Of a DNA stretch of 64,000 nucleotides, positions 13,701 through 26,412 are shown piece after piece (the first letter of the stretch is position 1; each line of letters starts with the position of its first letter). The stretch is taken from assembly GCA_020631735.1 (NCBI GenBank), contig CM036215.1, forward strand, positions 15,650,346-15,714,345. The letters run 5' to 3'. This stretch comes from Saccharum officinarum (lineage: Eukaryota; Streptophyta; Magnoliopsida; Poales; Poaceae). The notes beneath the pieces are model-generated. The model was given only the letters and a program-made list of their open reading frames with translations. It was not told the DNA's origin and ran no database searches. The position numbers were made by a program, and so were the translations under genes.

Positions 13701-15534
13701 TATACATAGTTCTGTGAAAAAGGATAAAAAGAAAACAAATTTCTGGAAATCCTAACGGCCTACTGGGCCGGCCCGGAAGATTACCGCGGCCCAGAGGCGT
13801 GCGCGTGCGCCCGCACGTGACTGCGCGGCCCAGAACTTCGGCGCGGCCCACTCACGCGTGCGGCTCGCGGTCAGTCCTGGGACCTGTGGGTTATGGGCCC
13901 ACTGTCGGGGAGACAGAGACAGGGGAGCGGCCGTGGCCGGCGATTGCTCGCCGCCGGTGACCCCTCCAGTGAAGCCGAGCGCTCCTACGTACTCTCCATG
14001 TCACCCCGCAGCTAGACATACCCTTTCCCCAACCTCTACCGCACCGGAGCACGGTTGCCGACGGCGATGGCGGACAGCGGCGCTGGGTCGACGGCGGCGA
14101 CCGACGGAAAGGCCATCGCACGGGCAGCTAAGAGCGGCTACACCTTCGATGTGATGCAGGCAACGAGAAACGAGAGGTGCCGGCCCATGCCAAGCTCTAC
14201 AGAGCGCCGACCATGGTGGACCGAGAGCACGGCGGCGCTCCGGTCGCGATGGCAGCGACGGCGACGGTTGAATCGTGCTCACCTTGCGGTCACGTGCTCT
14301 GGAAAGGTGCACCGAGTGATGGGGAGTAGGTGGCGCGTCTGTCTTCAAGATGGCAGAGGCGATGGCGAAGCAACGGCGGCGAATTTGCTAGAGGAAGCTT
14401 GCGGCAGCGCTATGGCGGAGCCGTGCAAGGCGAGGGGAGGTGGAGTGTGAATGAGGGCATGCTGAGGATCTCCCAGGCGTGGCGACCTTGAACACACGAG
14501 GACAATGCGGCCTCGATACGTGTTGGCCACACGGCGTCGAGCTCCTGACCTCGGTCGGCCACGAACGGAAACAAGTTCAAACCTCTGAACTTCGAACTGA
14601 AACGGCATTTCAGGCAATTGCCGTGCCTGACAAGCCCAGTTAGGCAACTAATAACTTTCAAACCAGCTAGAAATAGCCGAAACTGTAGTAGAGTTTAGGT
14701 TAGAGATACAAGAGATCTTCCTATAATTCTACTAACACTTGCTCCAATTCGGCACGGTTAGAGAGGCACAGGGCCGGGAAGTAGGGTACAAGAAATCGGT
14801 GCCGATAAGTGGTGTCTGACAGTGAGATTTCAACGACGTATAACTCCTAATCTAGTCCGAGTTAGGGAAAGCCGTAGTAAGGTTTAAGCTAGAGCTACGT
14901 GAGTACTTGTTACAACTCTACTAGCACATGACCTAAAACAACATAGTTAGAGAGATACAAAGCTCCAAAGAGGTGTACCTCAAAACTGCAATCCAATTCA
15001 GACTTAGCTGATTTTTCAGTGCTGAAAAAAAACAGCCCCTATACCTGACTTGTGGGCCATGTTAGGGCATGTTCCTAGCATTTTCATGAGATGGTCATAT
15101 TGAGACTTTTGTTCCTTGATAAATTGGCTACAACTTTGGTTAAGGGTGCACATCCATGCAAGGTCTCTAGGTTGGACTTTCTAATTAGTCAAATAGAGTC
15201 ACTTTGTAGGTCACCCCAAGTCAAACCTCCCTTTAGAGGGCAAATTAGTCATTTTGGTCCACATGAACAGTGCTCCACTAGGTGTCCTATGCATAGTTAA
15301 GCTACTAGAGATCATGTAAGAGCATCACAAGTGTCATCTACACAAAAACCCTAGCAACACATAAAGGAAGCACATAGAAAACCACAAATGTTGCAATTGT
15401 TTCAAATGTTGCAAATGAATGTTTCAACACTTTTACTAATCAAACATGATGCTATGCTCATGATAAGAGACTAGGATGCCATGATCATGCATTATGAATG
15501 TATTATGAGGCTAACTAACACCAGGGGTGTTACA
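10767..15534 (-). repeat. 3' LTR of the Tekay-like element
   Basis: Read on the minus strand it starts TGTAACACCCCTGG and ends CGGTTCCGTTACA. It contains an AT-rich outer part, a GC-rich patch (about 13760-14560), the conserved hairpin at 11204-11225 and the terminal palindrome at 15516-15532. Open frames in the GC-rich patch recur in the other LTR only because the DNA is duplicated; no known protein is recognised. Confidence 0.95.
11204..11225 (-). promoter_or_regulatory. Conserved LTR hairpin (3' LTR)
   Basis: CTGAGTAC, loop GAGAAG, GTACTCAG. The arms are identical to those in the solo LTR and in the partial LTR at the right end of the window. Confidence 0.65.
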
Positions 15535-18500
15535 GCCCTCCCCCCTTATAAAAATCTCGTCCCAAGATTTGAAAGTCGTACCATTTTACATAGAAAGCGG
15601 AATAGTTGTCCTTTAAATAATCCTCTCTTTCCCAAGTTGCATCACGCTCACCGTGATTACTCCAAACCACCTTGTATAATTTGACTACTTGATTTCGAGT
15701 TACCCTTTCCAGAGTACCCAGAACATATATCGGTTTCTCCTCATACGAAAGATCAGATTTCAATTTGATGCGTCTCACTTCTACTCTTTCCTCAGGAAGA
15801 TAGAGACACTTCTTCAATTGAGAAACATGGAGGACTGGAAAAATAGCTCCCAACTCATGAGGTAGACTAAGCTTATAAGCTACTCTTCCACTTTTCTCGA
15901 TGATCCGATAGGGTCCAACATATCGAGGCTCAAGCTTTCTTTTGATCCCAAAACGTTTTACTCCTCTCATAGGAAACACCATCAGATAGACATGGTCACC
16001 TACTTCAAACTCAATAGGTTTTCTTCTCTTATCTACATAGCTCTTTTGTCTAGCCTGAGCGGCTGCTATATTTTTCTATATAGCACGAACTTGCTCCTCG
16101 GCTTCTTTTACAAAGTCAATACCATAGAGCCTTCTTTCTCCTGGTTCCACCCAGTTCAAAGGAGTTCTACACTTGCGATCATATAAAGCTTCAAAAGGAG
16201 CCATCTTGATGCTCTCTTGATAACTGTTGTTGTAAGAGAATTCAGCGAGAGGCAACCATTTCTCCCAAGAGCATTACAAGAGATGATGCAAGCTCTAAGG
16301 ATATCTTCAAGAATCTGATTCACACGCTTAGTCTGTCCCGACGTCTGTGGATGATAACAGAACTACGGACCAAATTAGTTCCAAGATTCTGATGTAGACG
16401 CTCCCAGAAACGAGCAGTAAACTATGAGCCTCTGTCAGAGACAATAGACTTAGGCACTCCATGAAGACATATAACTTCTTGGAAGTAAATATCAGCATAT
16501 TGGTGTGGGTGATAGTTACTCTTCACAGGGATAAAGTGAGCAGACTTTGTCAAACGATCAACTATAACCCAAATAGAGTCAAAACCTCTTTGGGTGGTTG
16601 GTAAACCGACGATAAAGTTCATAACAATGTCGTCCCATTTCAAACCTGGAACAGACAAAGGCTGGAGTAAACCAGGCTTCATGTGAATGGCCTTAACTCT
16701 ACAACAATTATCACACCTAGTGACGTAGGCTGTAATTTCCTTCTTCATCTTGGTCCAACAATAGTATGGCTTGAGGTCCTGATACATCTTACTGCTGCCA
16801 GGATGGATGGACAACTTAGAAGAATGGGCTTTAGATAAGATTTGGTTTCTGAGCTCTCTATCTTTTGGCACAATGAGTCTATCCTTGAACCAGAGAATTC
16901 CCTTCTCATCGATTCGAAAATGCTTAGTTTCTTGCTCTTTCATCTTTCTCTTGATGTGAAATACACCAATATTAGTCTTTTGTAACTCAATGATTCTACT
17001 TCTCAAAGAACAATCCACAGTGATATGATGGAGTACAACAGGATGCAAGAGATGAGACAAATGAAAATCTTCTTCTATCAAATAGTTGCAATGAGATTTT
17101 CTACTCAAGGCATTAGCAACCACATTTGCTTTACCAGGATGGTAATGCACCTGGAGGTTATAATCCTTAATCAACTCTAACCATCTTCTCTGGCGCATAT
17201 TTAACTTAGGTTGAGTAAATATGTACTTAAGACTCCTGTGATCTATATAAATATTGCATATATTTCCAAGCAAATAGTGTCTCCAAATTTTCAGAGCATG
17301 GACGACAGCAGCTAACTCCAAGTCATGAGTCGGATAGTTAACTTCATGTTTTCTTAACTGACGTGAAGCATACGCAATAACTCGGCCTTCTTGCTTAAGT
17401 ACGCCACCTAAACCAGTACCCGATGCATCACAATACACATCAAAACGGTTTCTCAATATCAGGTTGCGCTAATACAGGAGCTGATGTCAACAAGGTCCGT
17501 AGAGTGTGGAAAGCTTGCTCACACTCCGGAGTCCAATCAAACTTTCTATCCTTCTCAAGTAGTCGAGTCATAGGCTTAGCTATCTTAGAGAAATCCAGGA
17601 TAAAACGACGATAGTAGCCAGCCAATCCAAGAAAACTCTAAACTTTATGGACTGTAGTTGGTGCCTTCCAATTCAAAACTTCCTGTACCTTAGTCGGCTC
17701 TATGGAAATTCCCTCACCAGACAATACATGACTGAGGAAAGGTACCTTCTTTAACCAGAATTCACATTTGCTGAACTTGGCGTAGAGCTTATGTTCACGT
17801 AATCTGGATAAAACAATTCTTAGATGCTCGGCATGTTCTTCTTCATTTTCAGAATAGATGAGGATATCATCAATGAATATCACCACAAACTTGTCCAGCT
17901 CTCGCATGAATACTGAATTCATCAGGTACATGAAATGTGCAGGAGCATTGGTCAGACCAAAAGACATGAAAAGATATTCATATAACCCGTATCTGGTAGA
18001 GAAAGCGGTCTTTGGTATGTCTTCCGGACGGATTTTAATTTGGTGATAACCAGATCTCAGATCAATCTTCGAGAATACCTTTACTTTAGATAACTGATCA
18101 AACAAGATATCAATACGAGACAACGGATACTTGTTCTTGATAGTGACTGCATTGAGTGGTCGATAGTCTACACACATACGCAGAGACTGGTCCTTCTTCT
18201 TCACAAAGATAGCAGGACAACCCCACAGAGAAGAACTAGGACGGATCAGCCCTTTGTGTAAAAGTTCGCTAAGTTGTGTTTTGAGTTCAGTTAACTCATT
18301 CGGCGGCATTCTATACGGTCTTTTAGAAATTGGTGCGGTACCCGGAATTAACTCAATCTTGAATTCTACATCACGATCTAGAGGTAATCCTGGCAAATCA
18401 TCGGGAAAAACATCTGGAAATTCACACACTACAGGAACTTCTGTAATCTCTCTTGCTTTTGCTATCATAGCGTTAACTGTAGTTTGAGGACTAACATCTC

Positions 18501-18930
18501 GAGGAAGTTGCACTAGAAAAGCTTGTTGATCTTTTGGATCCCTCAACATAACCACTCTTATAGAGGTATCGATCAGAACACCGTTTCCACTCATCCACTT
18601 CATACCTAAGATTACATCTAGGCCCAATCCGGGTAATACCACGAGATCTAGATCATACAGACGTCCTTCTATCTCGATCTTTGCTCCTAAGACCAACTGG
18701 TTGGTTGAAATATTATTTCCAGCAGCACTAATATTATACCCACTATTATCTAAAGTAACGACTTTCATACCAGGCTTGGCTGCAAAAGTTGAACTGATAA
18801 AAGAGTGGGAAGCACTTGAATCAAACAACACGATTGCAGGGTGTTGGTTCACTAAAAATGCACCAGCAGTGATAATCTCACCCGTAGGAATGGATTCCAC
18901 CGTGGTGTATCGAACCCATCCTTTACACAC
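15530..18930 (-). pseudogene. Degenerate pol (PR-RT-RH-IN-chromodomain) of the Tekay-like element
   Basis: Segments in minus-strand order: 18930-17638 has an aspartic protease with [12 protein letters not shown] (the usual DSG is DSS here), then a reverse transcriptase with MCVDYRPLN and the catalytic FIDDILIYS. After a stop, 17625-17440 continues the RT connection (GYYRRF). One extra T near 17437 shifts the frame. 17456-16422 encodes RNase H ([12 protein letters not shown]), a zinc-binding HHCC integrase domain and part of the integrase core. There the first catalytic Asp appears replaced by Asn (VMNFIVGLP), and a TAG follows SDRGS. 15982-15530 is the integrase C-terminus (LEPRYVGPYRI) and a chromodomain-like tail (VVWSNHGERDATWERE). 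The final stop is formed by the first bases of the LTR. It cannot encode an active polyprotein. Confidence 0.92.
15536..15547 (-). promoter_or_regulatory. Polypurine tract of the Tekay-like element
   Basis: On the minus strand this reads AAGGGGGGAGGG and lies one base from the 3' LTR. This is the expected position of the plus-strand primer for reverse transcription. The pol reading frame passes through it. Confidence 0.85.
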
Positions 18931-18957
18931 ATCTACCTTGTTATCATTTGATTTCTT

Positions 18958-19899
18958 CTACGGGAGAGGACAATCTCTGGCCCAATGACCTGACATCTTG
19001 CAACTCCAACATGGCCGGTTACTTGGCGGTGCCTTAGGCTTTCCTTTCTTAATACTACTCCTCTTGACCGGATCCTGTGTCTGATATGGGTGATATCTAG
19101 TAGATATGCCAGGCGAATAATACTGAGGTGTAATCACCACCAGAGTATTGGTCATTGGTGCATTAGATTCATGAGATTTCTCATGGCTCTTAGAAGCAGC
19201 GTACACAGCATTACAGTTCTCTTGAAGTATAGTATCACTGACAAACTCATGGAAAGTTACACATTTGTTATTACACATGGCCTTCATCAATTTGGGACAC
19301 AACCCTCTTTTAAAACTTGCGATCTTCTTAACCTCTGTATTAACAAATTCCGGAGCATATCTTGATAAGCTGATGAAAGCATGTAGATATTCTGTTATGC
19401 TTTTGTCTCCTTGGGTGAGCTTCATAAACTCGGTGTGCTTGATTGCCATGAGGCCAGCAGGAACGTAATGTCCCCGAAATGCTTCCTTGAACTGATCCCA
19501 AACTACTTCCATATTCTCAGGCAGGGTATTCCGATGGTGACACCACCAAACACCTGCAGGTCCTTGCAATTGTTGCGAAGCATATTCTGTTTTCATATTA
19601 TCTACCACCTTGAGCACACGGAACTTCTGTTTAATAGTGTTCAACCATTCGTCTGCTTGAAGTGGTTCTTCTGCTTCTCAAAAAATAGGAGGCTCAGTAT
19701 CCAAGAAATCCTTATAGTTGTTGTACTGGGCAGGCTCAGGTTCCTGATAGACCTGGTTTCTGACACTCTCGTCCAAGGCTCGCTGACTTTCGGCAAGCAT
19801 TTGCAGCAACTCAGCAGAGGTAGGTTGCGGAGGAGACGATGGCGGTTCTGTATTGCCACGACTCCGACTGCTAGAGCGAAGCTGACGAGACATCTGTAA
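18958..19899 (-). pseudogene. gag of the Tekay-like element, interrupted by one stop
   Basis: The likely start is MSRQLRSSSRSRG on the minus strand near 19892. A serine/proline-rich N-terminus is followed by an in-frame TGA near 19679. The frame then continues as EAEEPLQADEWLN into the capsid-like region (WWCHHRNTLPE, FKEAFRGHYVP). It ends with a CCHC zinc knuckle, CWSCKMSGHWARDC, and a stop at about 18958. Knuckle spacing C-x2-C-x4-H-x4-C is intact. The TGA fits a C-to-T change at a CpG or CGA codon, a common fate of methylated retrotransposons. Confidence 0.88.
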
Positions 19900-21226
19900 G
19901 TAGGTGAAACTAGTAAGCATTGATGACGTCAGAAGGCTGCTGATGAATTATATAAGCATGCGGAAGAGATTGTATCCAACTATCCAATTTCCAATCTCAA
20001 AAGAGGGAGATTTCTTGGTTTGAGGTACGGATCTTCTGACAAGATAGGGAACAATATCCAAGGAAAAAGGTTCACGAGAAGATAACACATTGGTGTAGCT
20101 CTATAATGGATCATGACTAGCAATCTTTGATACCTGCGCGTGCCGAGCAGCACAACCTTGTGTCACGCGCCACAGGAGGCTCCCGGTTTCGTCGTGGCAC
20201 CATGGAGTACTAATCGCAACACCATTACCGAACACACACCCATGAGGAATCCTCACGTGTCAGGAATTAGGCGTGTAGAAACAGTATCATCCAAAGAGGG
20301 GGTAGCAAATAAGGATGGATACAAGGGTAGAAGCAATGGGGAGGCGAATTGCAGATCAAAACACATCCCAACTCGAGGAGATACATCTTGAAATTGTATC
20401 TTGCTTTCCTCCCCGGGGCAGGTATGAATTTGGTTTCAAGGCTGACACTACTGACCACTCCACTAGGTTGGTTGACTACAACAATTCTTCATGAAAGAAA
20501 TGCAACTATTTATGGGACAACTATTTGGAGGAAAGAAAATTTTTAAAGAACGGAATAAGCAATTTATAAGGGAGGGAGTAATGCAGAATGCAATGTATGA
20601 TGCGAACATGGTGCATGCACGAACCGTACGTCCTCACAAACCTAGGAAGAATTTGAAATTTCTAGCGTATAATTCGGTGGCATACACACGTTCTCTCAAT
20701 AACAATAACTAGTCGCTCTATAGGAAACGTTGTTAGTGTACCTGCAAAAAATTGCATTTCAGCCCAACAATTCCCAATATAGCACACAAGAAAGCAGTAA
20801 ACTAAATACTTTCCATACATACATCCCCCGATGTATATACTTCAGTATCAAAGCTAACCGATAGATTTACCCACAATTAAGTACTCTCATAGATACATGG
20901 TTGGACATGTAAGTATGCGAGTATCCACAACTGCTCTCCCCTAGACCGACGGTTGGACGGTCATGCTCTCACAACTCCCACTTACCAGGGCGTAGAGGTA
21001 TTTTGATCCATACATTACCACCCAAACGGATGGCATCCATACAATAGCACACCGTATGGACAACGAAACAGAAAACAAGTAAGAACCCCCAAGTTAGTAC
21101 CATAGTAAGCCACCTAATACTCCTTATTTGGGCATATAGCATATGACCACTGGCACTCTTTAGATTAGAAATTAAGATTTTTCACAAAAGCTTTTATTTA
21201 AATACACAAATGACGTGTTTACTGTT

Positions 21227-21245
21227 GAATCTTGCTCCGATACCA
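21227..21245 (-). promoter_or_regulatory. Primer binding site (initiator Met tRNA type)
   Basis: The minus strand reads TGGTATCGGAGCAAGATTC, two bases from the end of the 5' LTR. This closely resembles the TGGTATCAGAGC sequence complementary to the 3' end of plant initiator methionine tRNA, with one change. It fixes the orientation of the element. Confidence 0.85.
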
Positions 21246-21247
21246 GC

Positions 21248-24200
21248 TGTAACGGAACCGTCCAAATTATAAGAGCACAAGTTCAAAAACAATCGCCGAA
21301 ACGATCAAATCCTCAAACTTGAGCCCATATAACTCCGGTAGTCCACGAAATCACGAGGGATTTCAAACCAAACCGAGAGCAACCAAGATCGTAGTGATTC
21401 AACATAACACAACACTTGTTACAACAGTTCGTAAGTAGCTCTCATACATCGGAGTACAAATAATTTTATTACAAAACTAAAATAAAGATTAGCGGAAGCA
21501 ACATAATTTCTGAAACCATTTAAAATCAAATACTGCCAGTACATAGTCACATCCTGCAAAAGCATACCAGAAGAGATACTATAGAGACCATGCCCATATG
21601 GTCTAGTCTTCACACCCACATGGCGAAGACAATACTTGCAGCAACAAGTACGAATCTGCTACCTGCAACTGGTGGGAATAAACCCTGAGTACGAGAAGGT
21701 ACTCAGCTAGACTTTCCCGACAAAAACCAAAAACAACGGTGACACCAAGGAGTATGCAAGGCTTTATAAGGTGGGTTAGCTTGACTCATTTGCAGAAAAG
21801 CTTATTACAGATAAGTAATCATTAATGCTTAAGCATCGAGTTAATAATCATTAACCTGTCATCTAGATTAGCACCTATACTAGAGCAATCACTTCATTAG
21901 GAGCAAATAATATTAACCATAGCAGGTATAATAAGGCCATCATCATCATTATCATCAATTCTGAACCATCATTAATAATTAGTGTATCTACGCTGAAGAT
22001 AACCAGTCAAGTTTCTCACTATCCGGGAGAGACGGCGACTCGAATCGATTCCAACTCAGCTGAGGGGGGTATTCCTGACACTCACCCGGCAAACCCCGCT
22101 AAAGGCAGCCGTAGATAACCTTTGGTACAACTCAGGGTGGGCCCAAACAGCACCGCGTTCTCGGGGATACCAGTGGCCAGGATGCTCAGGACTTTTAACT
22201 CACCTGCCCTTGGACCCTCTGGCTCCCTTCCGAGGCGACTTTCACTTTTCGACTTCGCAGCCTGAGTTGAGCTACTAGGCTTCGCGGTCGGCAAACTCAG
22301 GCCGGCCAACTAAATGTCAGGCATGCGTTTAAAATGACATAGAAGGCTACAGGTCTCGGTCCTTAATCGACACAGACGGGGATAGATCCACACCTAAGAC
22401 CTCCATGCCTTGTTGCTCCACTATCGTCATCCCGCCCGGTCTCATTTCATTTCATTAACACATGGTTCATTTCCACAATAGCAAATATAGCCAACTGTGA
22501 CCTGACAAAGCCCTATATCTCACAGGTGACAGGAAATCACCAGACTTCTACCGGTCTAATTTAGCAGTGCTAAGCATAGATACGATCCTGTCTACATAGG
22601 ATTCAGGGTTCGAATTGCTGGACAAGGAGTGTTATCAGTGCAACAAGGGTTTCCAACCAACTCCTATCACGTAATGCAACAATACAAATAACATGTATAT
22701 GAAGATAATTGATTTGAAAGTAGGAGGCTTATAATGCTCCGAGGCTTGCCTTAACCGAAAGAAGATAGATCAAGGGTTAGCTTCAAGAACGGTTTCCACG
22801 TCTTCTCCGGCTTCGTCGGACTGGACCTCCGGCTCCAGAATGGACTCCAACTTCAGGTTCCACGCCTAGCGAGACCTCGCTTGAGACACGATCCTCGACA
22901 CACCTATTGCATATATATGCATCAAATGAATTTCATGTATGCACCAAGGATGACATGATGATTTATGAACACGCCTGAATGATGTGAAGATGGGTGTAAT
23001 GACATAGCAACATCGTAAGCACAAAACCAAGTTATGTGGTGCTCTATTCAAATCACTCCAAGGATAGGTGCAAATTTTCTCTCTGGTATTAACATGTTTA
23101 AACATCTCTAAGTAACCACTAAGTACCACAAAAATCATACTTAGCACACATATAACAAGTGCCGGCAATTTAGTGCATTGACATGTTGACCGCATCAACT
23201 TATCAAGTCCATAACTAGAGTTCTATAACTCCAATGGACATGCATGAGGACAATCTGGAAAGCTTATGAAATTGTCCACAATTCATTTATAAACATCTAA
23301 GCATGATTTTATCATTTACCAGGTCGAAATAGCACATACATAGAAACTGTTCTAAAAGGACAGAGAGCAAAACAATTCTGACTCGAACTTTGAACAGCTG
23401 CCATTTCTAAACCATGAGTCCAAATGTCACCAAATTTTACCAGCAACTAATTCATAAGGTTCTTAACAACTTTGTTATAGTTCACCAAGCATGAAAACAT
23501 CATTAACATAGCCTAACTTACTTAACCACCAAATCTATCCAGAAAAGATAGATTTGTACAATTAAATATTAAGTGATGTTGGGAACATCACAAATGACTT
23601 ACCCAACTTTACTAACAGTTAGATCATGTTTAATTAACACCAAATCAAGTCATGGCACTAGCATAATTATTTATCTAATCCCCCTTTTTTATTTATTTAA
23701 AGTGCATGAGTATAAATGGCATCACATATAAAATATAACTAGAAAATTCTAATAAATTTACAGAGGCAAATACATGCTAACAAGAGGCTACCATAAAAAT
23801 TTCACCTTAAATTGACCAGTAGATTAGGAGATATCAAAATAACAAAAAGATAAGTGCTAAATAAACCTATAACAAATGAATTTCATAATTGGAGCAAATG
23901 ACCTTTAACAAGGCTAAAAATTTAACCAGAGCATCATTATACCATGATTAACATCTCCCAAAATTTTCATGGCCAAAGGATTAACACACAGGGAGATACA
24001 AAATTACTAAAACACATATTTAAATAAAATGCATCACAAAATTAATTGCAAACCTTAGGAATTATTAACCAACATACCACATATTATATTTTCTAAATAA
24101 ACTAGACATTACTAGGAAACCAACAAAATTGGAACCATAACATTTGGATCTATTAATCATGAGATACGTATTTTTGAATCTATACATAGTTCTGTGAAAA

Positions 24201-26015
24201 AGGATAAAAAGAAAACCAATTTCTGGAAATCCTAACGGCCTACTGGGCTGGCCCGGAAGATTACCGTGGCCCAGAGGCGCGCGCGTGCGCCCGCACGTGA
24301 CTGCACGGCCCAGAACTTCGGCGCGGCCCACTCACGCGTGCAGCCCGCGGTCGATCCTGGGACCTATGGGTTATGGGCCCACTGTCGGGGAGACAGAGAC
24401 AGGGGAGCGGCCGTGGTCGGCGATTGCTCACCGTCGGTGACCCCTCTAGTGAAGCCGAGCGCTCCTACGTACTCTCCACGTCACCCCGCAGCTAGACATA
24501 CCCTTTCCCCAACCTCTACCGCACCGGAGCACGGTTGCCGATGGCGATGGCGGACAGCGACGCTGGGTCGACGGCGGCGACCAACAGAAAGGCCATCGCA
24601 CGGGCAGCTAAGAGCGGCTACACCTTCGATGTGATGCAGGCAACGAGAAACGAGAGGTGCCGGCCCATGCCAAGCTCTACAGAGTGCCGACCATGGTGGA
24701 CCGAGAGCACGGCGGCGCTCCGGTCGCGGTGGCAGCGACAGTGACGGTTGAATCGTGCTCACCTTGCGGTCACGTGCTCTGGAAAGGTGCACCGAGTGAA
24801 GGGGAGTGGGTGGCGCGTCTGTCTTCAAGATGGCAGAGGCGATGGCGAAGCAACGGCGGCGAATTTGCCAGAGGAAGCTTGCGGCAGCGCTATGGCGGAG
24901 CTGTGCGAGGCGAGGGGAGGTGGAGTGCGAATGAGGGCATGCTGAGGATCTCTAGGCGGCGTGGCGACCTTGAACACACGAGGACAGTGCGGCCTCGACA
25001 CGTGTTGGCCACACGGCGTCGAGCTCCTGACCTCTGTCGGCCACGAACGGAAACAAGTTCAAACCTCTGAACTTCAAACTGAAACGGCATTTCAGGCAAT
25101 TGTCGTGCCTGACAAGCCCAGTTAGGCAACTAATAACTTTCAAACCAGCTAGAAATAGCCGAAACTGTAGTAGAGTTTCGGTTAGAGATACAAGAGATCT
25201 TCCTATAATTCTACTAACACTTGCTCCAATTCGGCACGGTTAGAGAGGCACAGGGCCGGGAAGTAGGGTACAAGAAATCGGTGCCGATAAGTGGTGTCTG
25301 ACAGCGAGATTTCAACGACGTATAACTCCTAATCTAGTCCGAGTTAGGGAAAGCCGTAGTAAGGTTTAAGCTAGAGCTACGTGAGTACTTGTTACAACTC
25401 TACTAGCACATGACCTAAAACAACACGGTTAGAGAGATACAAAGCTCCAAAGAGGTGTACCTCAAAACTGCAATCCAATTCAGACTTAGCTGATTTTTTA
25501 GTGCTGAAAAAAAACAGCCCCTATACCTGACTTGTGGGCCATGTTAGGGCATGTTCCAAGCATTTTCATGAGATGGTCATATTGAGACTTTTGTTCCTTG
25601 ATAAATTGGCTACAACTTTGGTTAAGGGTGCACATCCATGCAAGGTCTCTAGGTTGGACTTTCTAATCAGTCAAACAGAGTCACTTTGTAGGTCACCCCA
25701 AGTCAAACCTCCCTTTAGAGGGCAAATTAGTCATTTTGGTCCACATGAACAGTGCTCCACTAGGTGTCCTATGCATAGTTAAGCTACTAGAGATCATGTA
25801 AGAGCATCACAAGTGTCATCTACACAAAAACCCTAGCAACACATAAAGGAAGCACATAGAAAACCACAAATGTTGCAATTGTTTCAAATGTTGCAAATGA
25901 ATGTTTCAACACTTTTACTAATCAAACATGATGCTATGCTCATGATAAGAGACTAGGATGCCATGATCATGCATTATGAATGTATTATGAGGCTAACTAA
26001 CACCAGGGTGTTACA
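21248..26015 (-). repeat. 5' LTR of the Tekay-like element
   Basis: 4768 bp, the same length as the partner LTR, with the same termini, hairpin (21685-21706), GC-rich patch (about 24240-25040) and terminal palindrome (25998-26013, spacer one base shorter). The element promoter should lie here, but I could not place a transcription start with confidence. Confidence 0.95.
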
Positions 26016-26412
26016 CCTGGCAGCCCGACGTGTCCGGCGGCAGCAAGCATCGCAGCCCGGAGATTCCCTCGACGACCCAGCAGTTTTGACACGATCATCA
26101 GCGTTTCAAGGAAGCAACTCCTTTTTTTATTAAGAGAAGCAGCTCCTGAGACGTTTATACCTTCCAAATTTAATTAGAAATTAGTTTGGGGTCCACATAA
26201 TTTTTTGTTTCGGCCCACAGGTTAAGGCTCTGTTCATCCGGCTTATAATCCGTCTTTTTCAGCTTTTTTTCAGCCGAAACAGTATTTTTCTCTCACAATA
26301 AATCAACCAACACTGTTCTTCCATCTGATTCTTCCCATTTTTAAACCATTAAATCTAATGAAACGAATGACTCTCATTATTTTTGGGCGTCGTAAAATTT
26401 CACTTATCTAAA

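Larger units (their letters stand above)
10767..26015 (-). mobile_element. Complete Tekay/Del-type chromovirus (Ty3/gypsy) with 4768-bp LTRs
   Basis: A full-length LTR retrotransposon of 15,249 bp on the minus strand, flanked by CCTGG at 10762-10766 and 26016-26020. Both LTRs are 4768 bp and differ by roughly 2-3% in the stretches I compared by eye. The order on the minus strand is 5' LTR, initiator-Met primer site, gag with CCHC knuckle, protease, reverse transcriptase, RNase H, integrase, chromodomain-like C-terminus, purine tract, 3' LTR. That order and the chromodomain place it in the Tekay/Del chromoviruses. Several stops, frameshifts and active-site changes make it non-functional. It inserted into the MULE-like element, which itself inserted into copy A after the segmental duplication. 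Confidence 0.95.
9776..26403. mobile_element. MULE-like DNA transposon, split by a nested retrotransposon
   Basis: The element is flanked by the 9-bp direct repeat TTATCTAAA at 9767-9775 and 26404-26412; copy B has one copy of this site (about 58849-58857) with continuous flanks. The ends (GAGCTTTGTTACGGTGC and the complement of the right end, GTGAAATTTTACGACGC) are weakly inverted. A 9-bp duplication suggests a Mutator-like element. Subtracting the nested chromovirus leaves about 1.37 kb. The left arm (9776-10766) is partly GC-rich and includes an open frame near 10402-10608 that I cannot assign; it could be a captured host fragment. No transposase is visible, so it is non-autonomous. Confidence 0.6.

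Noticed and set aside
14055..14450. Open frame in the GC-rich patch of the LTR (also in the partner LTR)
   Set aside because: Lies inside an LTR, antisense to the element, with no known domain; its duplication only reflects the LTR pair.
21227..21245. tRNA gene
   Set aside because: Only the primer-binding complement of a tRNA 3' end; no cloverleaf.
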